A stretch of DNA of 64,000 bases from Colocasia esculenta (Eukaryota > Streptophyta > Magnoliopsida > Alismatales > Araceae). Positions 10,690 through 21,588 of the stretch are shown piece after piece. The position numbers and the translations under genes are program-made. Under the pieces are notes generated by a model, which made no database searches, had not been told where the DNA came from, and saw nothing but the letters and a program-made list of their open reading frames with translations. The stretch covers positions 165,843,941 to 165,907,940 of the forward strand of contig CM024755.1 in assembly GCA_014218235.1 (NCBI GenBank), in the 5' to 3' direction. Position 1 is the first letter of the stretch. Every line of letters begins with the position of its first letter.

Positions 10690-10920
10690 AGGTTGAAAAA
10701 TGTTTCATTACTGATCAAAGAATTCGAGAGATAAGTTATGACCCATCGAAAGTTGCACGTACATATCTAGCATTTATTGTGAATGGATATATATTTCACT
10801 CTAGACAATATGGGCAGAATAAGTCAATGATAACAACATGGTATGTGTGAAAGGAATACATATAATGAATGAATGTGATTATTATGGTATTATTGAGGAG
10901 ATCTTAGAATTGCAATATCT
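10690..10920 (+). pseudogene. DUF4216-like transposase tail
   Basis: The + strand reads VEKCFITDQRIREISYDPSK, then TYLAFIVNGYIFHSRQYGQN and KSMIT. NGY.FH followed by a TQN-like block is the hallmark of the DUF4216 domain that follows TNP2 in many plant CACTA transposases. Stops follow at once, so this is a remnant. Confidence 0.55.
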
Positions 10921-10951
10921 GGAGATGACAACCATGTATTTTTTTAATATG

Positions 10952-11132
10952 TAGAGGAATCATCGATTCACAGAGCATTCAAATGAGTACTTTTTTTATG
11001 TACTTTTTTGAGTACTTTTTTATGTACTTTCTACAAGTCAATTCTTAGTTTAGTACACTAATTCTTATGTACTTTTTTTTTTTTTATAATATGTAGAGGA
11101 ATCATCGATTCACAGAGCATTCAAATGAGTCA
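10952..11132 (+). repeat. Direct duplication of about 40 bp, 139 bp apart
   Basis: The phrase ATGTAGAGGAATCATCGATT and the 23 bases after it occur at about 10952-10989 and again at 11093-11131. AT-rich runs of TACTTTTTT lie between. This is a local tandem duplication at the start of the second CACTA ORF, and it would duplicate that exon's 5' end. Confidence 0.8.
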
Positions 11133-11981
11133 CGTGCTTGATCTGCATAGACAACAGCTGCAAGAGCAAATTTCAAGCATCTTTTGTATAATGTTGGAAG
11201 AAATGTAGAAAGAGTTTGTGCAAGCACAAATACGAACCAGTGGAAGGAGCACGGACCTGTTTGGATGAGAAAAGAGTATTGGGTGTGGGTTGGAAATTCC
11301 CCAAGCAAAGATAAATAGAGCCGCACATTCTGAGGAAAATGTACATATAGGTGGCTCTGTCTCTTTTGCAACGCATAAAGCGCGAATGGTAAGTACACTT
11401 CTAGGTTCTTTAAATTTGTAAATCTAATAGTTTAAGAAACACAGCTCAAGCAGAAACCTCAATTTTAAGAACTTTTTTTTATCAAACTCATAAGAAGAAA
11501 GGGACGGATGATTACATTAGTGAGAAAGCTCGGGAGGTAGTAGTAAGTTTATATGCCAATCGTTTTCCTTTAAAAGCATAATGTAGAATTAAGAATACTT
11601 TTTGTTTTGTTTTGTTTTTTTTTGCAGAAGTCATATAGTAGAGGAATGGAAGAGAGGTACAGAGATGACAGTCAACGTCCAGAATTGGATCCTGACATTT
11701 GGGTTGCAGCATTTGGGGCACCAAGAAAGGCCGCGCGTATGGTTTTGGACATAGTTTAGGCACGACTAGAGTGATATCCTCTGTTTGAGCTCCGTCCCAC
11801 ATGCGACCTCCCCGTTTACCACACCTGTAGCCCCAGGTGGTTCTTCTAGTGCTGCCCGACCATGATTCCGACCCAATTTAGGGAGATCGTCAATGAGATT
11901 GTCTCTCAGAACATCCCACATGTCGTCTCTCAGACTGTCTCCCAGACGATCACATAGCTGGGGTTTCTTGGTGATAGATCA
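11093..11981 (+). pseudogene. CACTA second ORF, plant Ptta/En/Spm type
   Basis: Recognisable pieces in order: GGSVSFATHKARM (about 11350-11388); THKKKGTDDYISEKAREVV (about 11486-11542); SYSRGMEERYRDDSQRPELD and IWVAAFGAPRK (11631-11730); and FREIVNEIVSQNIPHVVSQ (about 11877-11935). This is the order in the plant Ptta/En/Spm transposase family (Transposase_24), which often lies next to TNP2. Plausible introns run from GTAAGTAC at 11389 and at 11543-11627 (GTAAGT...TTTGCAG). The first exon has stops and frame changes, and the LARD at 11982 cuts off the last exon. Confidence 0.7.
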
Positions 11982-14900
11982 TGTGACGGCCCTGGATATT
12001 CATGTCCAATAAGGCTCCATATCCAAGTCCGCCTCCCGCGATCGGACCGAAGTCTCGCAAGGGATAGCTCGTACATGTGTCCAGTAAGAATATAAAAGAC
12101 AACCACCACAGTCTAAGACACAAGAAAGTACATGTGCTCATATATGTATATAACAATCTACAACTATCCCAATACATTATTACATGTCCAATTAAAAAGT
12201 ACAACTACATGGGACATACCCCAAGGGAGCACAAGCTCACACAACACAACTAACACTACTGCTGGTGGTCCAAGTCTGCCACAACGCCTTCGCAAGCCAT
12301 ATAAAAGGTAAGCCCCGAAAAGAACTGTAGGGGAGTGATCCTCAACAAGTTACATGCTCAGTAGGGATCACCCAAAACAACACACAAAACTAAAGAGACC
12401 TCAACCCCAGAGGGTCTCACTGGTAACACTGATAGCCAAACCATAGCATGCTCACAATCATCATATTAAATAACAACTAGTCATAAACATATCAATAAAC
12501 GTAAAGTCCTCGGAAGGAAAGAGGAACCATAGGACTAGCACAACACCACTAGTCTGCCTAACAACTAAAATGCCTAGGCCACAAGCCTCACAGGCAATTC
12601 ATTATAACAACTAGTCGCCTAAGCTATAAGCCACATAGGCAAACCACTGCCTAGGCTACAAGCTTCACAGACGAACCTCAAACACATGGGTAACAGGACT
12701 GCTGACCAGGAGCTGGTCCATTATACCCCAAACCACGATATGCCGAAAGCCACACACAGGGTAGCAGGACTGGCTACAACGAGCCAATCCATAACACACT
12801 AAAACCATAATCAGAAGTTTACCCGAGGAAGGGTAAAACACATCGAGTGGAAGGTCTCACCACACGACCTCCACGGAGCACAGCTCCACCTCAACACCTA
12901 AAAAGACTGGTACACAACGTACCACGAGAAACGGATACCCACAAAGGGTACATGTACCTACCACCACGAGGTACCACTACAAAGCCTCAATATAACTGTG
13001 CCTCCTACCAGGCACACCACAACGGGTCAAACCTCCACTAGAGAGTCACACACACAAATCACAACTAGTGGCAAAGCACGAGTCGGAAAGGAACGACTCC
13101 ATCACACGGGAATGGACTACTGGTTCATGATGACAATATCCAACCCAGACAACACAACACAAGAACTACCTCTCAGTCTTGCAGTCACGGACGTAAGGTC
13201 CAACTGCCGCTCCACAAACACAAGCCAAAGAACAGTGGAGAGCAACCAACACCACACCTACAGGTCACACACCCTTCTGGCCCATGCCTGGCACCTTTAG
13301 GGACAATGGCCCGAGCTCCCTAAAGTGATGCACTGGAAACACAGAACTAGTTGGGGACCAGTATGTCTACTGGTGTCCGTACCCCTAACCACGAGCGCGC
13401 TACAAGCGACTGCACACCCACAAACACAAGTCGCTACCCCCAGTCATTTTTCCCTCAGCCAGACGTACTACTCAAACACAAGAATGAGGGTGTCCAGGAC
13501 AGATGACACAGACCTCGACGATACCCAGTACCGGGACAAGCCCCGAGCACACACACGTGCCTGGCTCACACAAAATCTGGGGCACCCAACTAAAGAGGCA
13601 TTGCGGAATAGGCGCCGGACCACCAAACTCGGCAACCCACAAACACGATATATACTTATATATTCTCTATTACCAACCACGGTACAAGTGTGAAGTATAG
13701 CTTGTCCTGGTCACTCTGTGACCTACAAGCTAACCTATACAGACACATACATAACCACAGTAACCAATCATACCTGGCCTATCATTGGTCATCTCATGAC
13801 CTCCATAGCCATACTCAACAACCCATAACCATACACACACTTTACTATTCAAACCATCTTAATAACTTATAAAAGATATCAGAAGACCAACCCTAGGTTC
13901 ACGCTGGAACCTCACTGCCCAACCACCACGACAAACCATAAAAGTTACACCATGATAAAGTCTGTGCCATACACACACTCAAACCACGTAAACACCACGT
14001 CAACTACATAAACAATACACTAAACTATGTAAACAACACGCTCAAGGAGCGCTACAAGTGCCAATGTACCACATACCATAGCCAAGCACCATAAACCACG
14101 ATAATTAAATAATCATGCCAACATACACAATATAAAACCCCTCGGACCTGTTAACGTGACAGGGTCCAACGTCGCCATCAGAACGCGGCCCTTCGACATG
14201 TCGCGTTCAAAAGATGAACGCGACGGGTCGGGCTGTCGCATTCAGAACACGACACCCCAGGCCGTCGCCTTCACAGGCGAAAACCCTAATCTGGAAACCC
14301 TCTCTGGATCCTCCATGCAAACCACCCCAAATGTTGTTTCAACCTGATTTTCATGCTCATTTCATTGCCTAAACATGGTATCTATCATTTATAAAGCATT
14401 AAACAAACCAAACATGCATCATACGCGATCCACACAACGAAACATGGTGGAATCTCCCTACCTTCATGAAGAACGCGAAGAACAATAATCACTCGGCGTT
14501 TCCCCCACTCCACGCGACGTCCTCGCGGCAAGAACATGCTCAAACACAACTCCAAAATGCCGAATCGCCGAAATCCCTCGCAATAGCTCCTCCCCTGGCC
14601 GAGCAGAGCTTGTGAAAGCTCTATTTGGCCAAACCTTCTTAAAAACGCACTGCGGTTGGGAATGCAACGTAGCCCTACGTCGCGACTTGAACGCGATGTA
14701 GGAGGCCGTCGCCTTCTCAAGGTCGACATCAGCATGCCGCCCAGCGCGCGACACGCTGTGCGCATGCAGAAGAAGACCGCATCTCGGTGGCAACATGAAT
14801 GCGACCCCCAGGGCCGTCGCGTTCAGAATGCGATGCACACCCATGTCGCGTTCACAGGTAGAAAACCTGTGAGCGCTTTGGGTCCAACCAGCCGGCCCAC

Positions 14901-15012
14901 AAAGCCTCACAACCCACGCTAACACCTGAAACACAGGCTAATGGGCCACACACTGGCCACCAAACCCGCTAAGTAAGGATCCACGAAGATCCGAAAAACA
15001 CACTACGTTACA
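11982..15012 (-). repeat. LARD left LTR (3' LTR in element sense)
   Basis: 3031 bp, TG to CA. It contains many GTCGCGTTC/GAACGCGAC pairs, including a perfect 10-bp-stem hairpin GTCGCGTTCA-aaaga-TGAACGCGAC near 14199-14223. That hairpin lies in a segment of about 70 bp that the right LTR lacks. Confidence 0.85.
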
Positions 15013-15684
15013 TTACTATCACCTAAAAAGGAATGTCGTCCTTGACATTCAAATGAACCGCAGTAAGTCAGACTATCACCTAAAAAGAATAAAGCCATAA
15101 ATAGAACAAGTAGGATACGCTTTCTCTGCATTTGCCTTTCAATTCATCCATGCCAACTGATCCCTCTGTTCATTTCCATGCTTGTTCTGCTTTCCTTTTC
15201 TTTTTAATTCATTTCACAGTTGTTCTACTTTATCGATTCAACCCGCCATTCTTCACCTTTCAACCGTAGGCGATTCTACCTTGTTGGTGGCGCTTTATCT
15301 CTTTGGACTCAACCTACTTCCACATTTTCCGGGCTGTGTTTGCAACATTTCTTTCTGGGCCGCTTTTCCTTGCTCAAAACCTTTCACTTTACTCTACTAC
15401 CTTTAGGTGCTTTGCCATACTAATCCCTGTTTAAATCTTCGGATTCCTTGGTACCATTCCATTATCTGTTTATTACTGCCATCCGTTACTCTGCTTTATC
15501 TGTATTCATATTCTCGACTGTTTACTTCTTGAGACATCTAACATGACAAAACTCACGTAAAAAACCACTTTAAACCACATAAAACCGCAGGCTTACTACC
15601 AGCAGTGGACATTAAATCATGTCTTGGGACATTGTAACCTCAATGTCTTTTCATATTCTAACTGGACCATCCTCTGATACCAAC
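15013..15684 (-). other. LARD interior, non-coding
   Basis: 672 bp between the LTRs. The plus-strand phrase CCTCTGATACCA (15671-15682), two bases from the right LTR, gives minus-strand TGGTATCAGAGG, an iMet-tRNA primer-binding site. ACTATCACCTAAAAAG is repeated at about 15015 and 15070. Pyrimidine-rich open frames at 15182-15423 are not coding. Confidence 0.75.
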
Positions 15685-18626
15685 TGTGACGGCCCTGGAT
15701 ATTCATGTCCAATAAGGCTCTATATCCAAGTCCGCCTCCCGCGATCGGACCGAAGTCTCGTAAGGGATAGCTCGTACATGTGTCCAGTAAGAATATAAAA
15801 GACAACCACCACAGTATAAGACACAAGAAAGTACATGTGCTCATATCTGCATATAACAATTTACAACTGTCTCAATACATTATTACATGTCCAATTAAAA
15901 AGTACAACTACCTGGGGCATACCTCGAGGGAGCACAAGCTCACACAACACAACTAACACTACTATTGGTGGTCCACGTCTACCACAACGCCTTCGTAAGC
16001 CATATAAACGGTAAGCCCTGAAAATAACTGTAAGGGAGTGAGCCTCAACATGTCATAGGCTCAGTAAGGATCACCCAAAACAACACACAAAACTAAAGAG
16101 ACCTCAACCCCAGAGGGTCTCACTGGTAACACTGATAGCCAAACCATAGCATGCTCACAATCATCATATTAAATAACAACTACTCATAAACATAAAGTCC
16201 TCGGAAGGAAAGAGGAACCATAGGACTAGCATAGCACCACTAGTCCGCCTAACAACTAAAACGCCTAGGTCACAAGCCTTACATGCAATTCATTATAACA
16301 ACTAGTCGCCTAAGCTATAAGCTGCGTAGGCAAACCACTGCCTAGGCTGCAAGCTTCACAGGCGAACCTCAAACACATGGGTAACAAGACTGCTGACCAA
16401 GAGCTGGTCCATTATACCCCAAACCACGATATGTCGAAAGCCACACACAGGGTGGCAGGACTGGCTACAACGAGCCAATCCATCACACACTAAAACCATA
16501 ATCGAAAGTTTATCTGAGGAAGGGTAAAACACATCGAGTGGAAGGTCTCACCACATGACCTCCACGGAGCACAGCTCCACCTCAACACCTGAAAAGGCTG
16601 GTACACAACGTACCATGAGAAACAGATACCCACGAAGGGTACATGTACCTACCACCATGAGGTACCACTACAAAGCCTCAATATAACTATGCCTCCTACC
16701 AGGCACACCACAACTGGTCAAACCTCCACCAGAGAGTCACACACACAAATCACAACTAGTGGCAAAGTACGAGTCGGAGAAGAACGACGCCATCACACGG
16801 GAATGGACTACTGGTTCATGATGCCAGTATCCAACCCAGACAATACAACACAAGAACTACCTCTCAGTCTCGCAGTCACAGACGTAAGGTCCAATTATCG
16901 CTCCACAAATACAAGCCAAAGAACAGTGGAGACCAACCAACACCACACTTGCAGGTCACACACCCTGCTGGCCCATGCCTGGCACCTTTAGGGACTCTGA
17001 CCCGAGCTTCGTAAAGTAGGTACTGGAAACACAGGACTAGCTGGGGACCAGTATGTCTACTGGTGTCCGTACCCCCAACCACGAGCGCGCTACAAGCGAC
17101 TGCACACCCACAAACACAAGTTGCTGCCCCCAGTCATCTTTCCCTCAGCCGGACGTACTACTCAAACACAAGAGTGAGGGTGTCCAGGACAAACGACACA
17201 GACCTCGACGGTACCCAGTACCGGGACAAGCCCCGAGCACACACATGTGCCTGGCTCACACAAAACCTGGGGCACCCAACTGAAGAGGCATTCCGGAATA
17301 GGCGCCGGACCACCAAACTCGGCAACGCACAAACACGATATATACTTATATATTCTCTATTACCAACCATGGTACAAGTGTGAAGTATAGCTTTTCCTGG
17401 TCACTCTGTGACCTACAAGCTAACCTACATAGACACATACATAAACCACATTAACCAATCATACCTGGCCTATCATTGGTCATCTCATGACCTCCATAGC
17501 CAATACTCAACAACCCATAACCATACACACACTTTACTATTCAAACCATCTTAATAACTTATGAAAGATATCAGAAGACCAAGGCTAGGTTCACGCTGGA
17601 ACCTCACTGCCCAACCACCATGACGAACCATAAAAGTTACACCATGATAAAGTCTGTGCCATACACACACTCAAACCACATAAACACCACGTCTACGTAA
17701 ACAATACACTAAACTATGCAAATGACACGCTTAAGGAGCGCTACAGGTGCCAATGTACCACATACCATAGCCAAGCACCATAAACCACGAAAATTAAATA
17801 ATCACGCCAACATACACAATATAAAACCCCTCGGACCGCGACGGGTCGAGCTGTCGCGTTCAAAATATGACATCCCAGGCCGTCGCCATCACAGGCAAAA
17901 CCCTAATCCGAAAACCCTCTCCGGATCCTCCATGCAAACCACCCCAAACGATGATTCAACTCAATTTTCATGCTCATTTCATTGCTTAAACATGGTATTA
18001 TCATTTATAAAGCATTAAAAAACCAAACGTGCATCATACGCGATCCACACAACAAAACATGGTGGAATCTGCCTACCTTCACAAAGAACGTGATGAACAA
18101 TAATCACTCGGCATTTCCCCCGCTCCACAAGACGTCCTCGCGGCGAGAACATGCCCAAACACGACTCCAAAATGCCGAATCGCCAAAATCTCCCGCAACA
18201 GCTCCTCCCCTAGCCGAGCAGAGCTTGTAAAAGCTCTGTTTGGCCAAACTTTCTTAAAAACGCACTGTGGTTGGGAACACGACGTAGCCCTACGTCGCGA
18301 CCTGAACCCGACGTAGGAGGCTGTCGCCTTCTCAAGGTCGACGTCAGCATGCCGCCCAGCGCGCGACACGTGGCACACATGCAGATGAAGACCGCATCTT
18401 GGCGGCAACATGAACGCGACCACCAAGGCCGTCGCGTTCAGAACGTGACGCACACCCATGTCGCGTTCACAGGCAGAAAACCTGTGAGCACTTTGGGCCC
18501 AACCAACCGGCCCTCAAAGCCTCACAACCCACGCTAACACCTAAAACACAGGCTAATGGGCCACACACTGGCCACCAAACCCGCTAAGCAAGGATCCATG
18601 AAGATCCGAAAATGCGCTACGTTACA
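15685..18626 (-). repeat. LARD right LTR (5' LTR in element sense)
   Basis: 2942 bp, TG to CA, homologous along its length to 11982-15012. Scattered substitutions and several indels mean the insertion is not very recent. Open frames such as 18079-18459 (-) and 16689-16991 (+) occur in both LTR copies and are chance frames. Confidence 0.85.
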
Positions 18627-19738
18627 GAGCACCTCTTGCATAGTAATCTCAGGCAAGTATTTGATTGATTTTTTATTTGTCAACTCTAAACATCATCTTA
18701 TAATGCAAGAATTTGGGAAGGTCCAAGACTAAAAATACTTGTGTGATCGGTCTGTTGATTTTTCCAACATGACTTGGGGGGTGAAAGTAACCCGTAGAAG
18801 CTGATGGAGTCCAAATTAAACTCCATATTTGAGCTTAATGCTCAAATTTATATATTTTTTAGAAGAACTTAGTTTAAGTCAATAAACACGAGCTTGAGAG
18901 GGACAAAATTGAAAATAAAGTTGGGATTAATCTGTAAATGATTCAAATACAACTAGGAACATGAGAGTGACTTGTAGAAACTGACAGATTCTAAATTGGA
19001 CTCCCGATTTGAACTGGGCACTCAATTTCTCATTCTCTTTACTAGTTTGGTTCAAAATATGTGAACTTGGGTTTGAGGGTCCAAAATTTAAAATATAGGT
19101 CCAATCAATCTATCGATTGTTCCAACATGATTTGGGTGGTTCAAGTAATCGTAGAAACTGATGGAGTCCAAATTGGACTCTAAGTTTGAGCTCAATGCTC
19201 AAATTTACATTTTTTTAGAATAACTTAGTTTAAAGTCAATAAACATGGGTTTGAGAGAGTCAAAATTAATAATGTAGGTCTAATTAATCTGTCAAAGATT
19301 TTAACACGACTGGGAAGGTGAGAGTGACTTGTAGAAACTGACAGAGTCCAAATTGGACTCCCACTTTGAGCAAAACGATCAAACTATCGTTTGTTAAATT
19401 AAGTTAAGTGAAAAATATCTTACTTTCAATTTTAAAGAAAAGATAGTATATTTATTTAGTATTTGATTTAATTTTTTTATAAATGATATATAGGATCATC
19501 CATCGCGAGACGTTGGAGGAGACGACGACTAGGAGGACACATACGTAGAGGATTTGTGATTTTTTGATGGATGTGTATTGTGGTTTGTGTGATGGATGTT
19601 GTCATTCGTGTAATGCATGTGTGATGAATTTGTTTAGATACTTTTAGTGATTTATGTGATGGGTGTATTGTGGTTTATGATTATTGTCATTATTAGGTGA
19701 TTTATTGTCATTTATGTTTAGTTATAAAAAAATATATG
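18627..19738 (+). repeat. CACTA 3' region with four ~178-bp tandem repeats
   Basis: Four diverged units start near 18716, 18890, 19070 and 19250. Each contains TCCAACATGA-like, GTAGAAACTGAYRGAGTCCA and AAATTGGACTC phrases, with phrase-to-phrase spacing of 177-182 bp. No gene is visible in this copy of the repeats. The stretch after them (about 19495-19550) reads DHPSRDVGGDDD and a stop, which could be the last codons of a CACTA ORF. Confidence 0.7.
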
Positions 19739-20080
19739 CTGATTTTAGCGACCGATTAGCGACTGATGTAATCGGTCGCTATTCGGTCTTTATAAAGCGA
19801 CAATTATAGCGACCGAATACTCGGTCACTATTGTAATCAGTGGCAGATTTTAGCACCGATTTTGTGATTGATTTATCGGTCGTAAAAAGTTGCGACTAAC
19901 TTGCGATCATTTGACATCGGTCTCAATTAGGCGACTGACTTAGCGACCGATTGTTATCGGACGCAAAATAGTGACCAGATATTTGCGACCGACATGGTCG
20001 GTCACAAAATGGGTCGTAATTCGATCGTTGTGTCAGTTAGCAACCGAGATCGTCGGTTTCTATTTCTGATATTTCTTGTG
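19739..20080. repeat. CACTA right subterminal repeats and end
   Basis: GCGACCGAT/ATCGGTCGC words repeat about a dozen times in both orientations up to the terminus CTTGTG at 20080. They match the left-end motif. Confidence 0.75.
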
Positions 20081-20988
20081 TGCCTTATGCTCTCATCGTT
20101 TGATAAATATCACAAAGAATAACTATTGAAAATTTATTATCATAAGAAAACCTAAAATTACATATATTATTAGTTAAAAATTATACTCTGAACAATATAC
20201 AAATAAACTGAGTAAAATCGGCTAAGTGTAATCTCATATGTAGTATCCTTGTTTTAAAACTAAAGTCATTACAGGAGTCGAAGTTCAAATCGACTAAAGA
20301 ACAAGTGGCTTCAGTAGTCGAAGTATAACTCTAACTAAAGCAAACTTCCTTCAACAACCAAACTCCAACTTCAACTAGAATGAAGTTTCTTAAGCAGTTG
20401 AAGTCACACTCTGATTGAAGAAAACTTACTTCATAAGTTGAAGTCCAACTCCGACTTGTATCACAAGTCGAAGTTCTTCTCCGACTAATAAAGACCCACT
20501 TTACAAGTCAAAATCTAACTCAGACTTATGTAGACTCACTTCAAAAGTCGAAGTTCCACTTCGATTGATGCATATTTGTAACAGTTGATGTTCACTCTGG
20601 CTACAAAAGTATTTCATAGCAGCCAAACCTCAAGTCGATGATTAACTTCAACTGACACTATATATGACTATCTTTTCTAGTCGAATTTAATCTGCTTCTT
20701 AGGAAATTTGTTTCAGCTGAAGATTAAATATTGTTTCTTGAATATTCTTTTAACAATAAACTTATTCTTGAATATTTTTTCAGAGACAGATTTAATATTT
20801 TCATAAAGCATATTATCATCTATTTTCTCAATATTAAGTGGTAAAATGTGTCGGATAAAATCTCGATTGCATTAAAACATCCTTTATATGACTATTCTCT
20901 CTTTGAATAGCAATGAAAATGTTTATCATATTTGTCATTTAAGAATCCTAGTCATTTAACTACAAATAAGAATAACTCAACATATCAA
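20081..20988 (+). mobile_element. Copia F: LTR, second piece
   Basis: The F LTR resumes after the CACTA and runs to the insertion point of solo LTR E. It starts near GCTCTCATCGTTTG, almost the same as GCTCTCATTGTTTG just left of the CACTA. It carries the array at 20273-20660. No genes. Confidence 0.6.
20273..20660 (+). repeat. Copia F LTR: ~40-bp tandem array
   Basis: About nine to ten diverged units with a period near 40 bp and consensus AGTCGAAGTYCAACTCYGACTAAAG. AGTCGAAGT and ACTCCGACT form a dyad inside each unit. Units start near 20275, 20315, 20355, 20395, 20434, 20466, 20503, 20543 and 20582. The position in the LTR parallels the TCGTTA arrays of copia B and C. Confidence 0.75.
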
Positions 20989-21588
20989 TGTAAGACCTGG
21001 CTTCCCGACTTTCCGTTTGGTGTCTTGGATGACTGGCCACTAACGCGTCCGGGCTGAGCGACACGTTAGTGTCGCGTCTTGGGTGTCCGACGTGACATTC
21101 ATCCTTGTCGTGACCAGCCTGTGTGTTGCGTTCTTGTCGCGCCCTGCTTTCCCGTCATGTCTTCGTGTCGCGCCCGGTCAACGGGTCGCGACAGTGTTCT
21201 GTCGTTTCGGTCGTCTGGTAGCTGTCAGGGTGGAGGGTGTCAGTATGACTTGTCACATTGTCGCGATGTCCCTAGGGGATGCGTTCTTGTAGCTGTGCGT
21301 TGACCTGTCGCGTTAAGGTCCTTAACGCGACGCGTCGCCCCATCGCGACTTGGGTGCCGAAGGCATAAGGCCTTGACCGGTGACCCTTTTCTCCCTCCTT
21401 CCCCTCTCTTCTCCCCCTCTAGAGGTGCTCCGCCTCCCTCTCTCCCCTTTGTGAGTTTCAGGCGAGGAGGAGGGTCGTGCTCGTGTTCCCGACATCATGG
21501 AGCTTGCGTGGAGCGAGGAGGAGATGGCCAATCCGACGTGAAGGACCCCCAATGGGTTTGGTTCTTCGGTTAAGGTAGGGATTGGTTG
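20989..21588 (+). mobile_element. Solo LTR E (gypsy type), piece 1
   Basis: The LTR starts TGTAAGACC at 20989, just after ATCAA (20984-20988). The same ATCAA follows the LTR end at 51167-51171, a perfect 5-bp target duplication. It is rich in GTCGCG. The TGTAAGRCC start and GGTCGTTACA end suggest + orientation. It is cut at 21588 by gypsy A. Confidence 0.85.

Larger units (their letters stand above)
11982..18626 (-). mobile_element. LARD-type gypsy derivative with 3-kb LTRs
   Basis: Two near-identical repeats begin TGTGACGGCC and end CGTTACA, flanked by GATCA (11977-11981) and GAGCA (18627-18631), a target duplication with one mismatch. The primer-binding site is on the minus strand beside the right LTR, so the element reads right to left. 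The 672-bp interior has no coding capacity. The end of the interior (minus strand GTCAAGGACGACATTCCTTT) is a decayed form of the TTCGAGGACGAAATTC-type pol terminus of Tekay/Del gypsy elements, which names the parent group. Being coding-free it needed proteins from another element. Confidence 0.85.
3919..20080. mobile_element. CACTA (En/Spm) DNA transposon, decayed
   Basis: The left end is CACTACAAG at 3919. The right end reads, inverted, CACAAGAAATATCAG, a slightly damaged form of the same terminus. The flanking trinucleotide TGC (3916-3918 and 20081-20083) fits the 3-bp target duplication of this superfamily. Both ends carry subterminal GCGACCGAT-type repeats. Inside are a TNP2-type transposase (8585-10273) and a second ORF of the plant Ptta/En/Spm type (about 11100-11980), both on the + strand and both broken. 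The 16-kb length is inflated by a nested hAT-like element and a LARD; without them the element is about 8 kb. It sits in the LTR of copia F. Confidence 0.85.

Noticed and set aside
13325..13693. 122-codon open frame, also at 17063-17383
   Set aside because: The two copies are the two LARD LTRs; Thr/Arg/His-rich, no family.
14385..14934. Open frames of 126 and 156 codons
   Set aside because: Inside the LARD LTR. A counterpart of the 156-codon frame occurs in the other LTR (18079-18459), and they overlap frames on the other strand.
15182..15423. Leu/Phe-rich open frames suggesting a membrane peptide in the LARD interior
   Set aside because: Pyrimidine-rich non-coding sequence; two overlapping frames of the same character.
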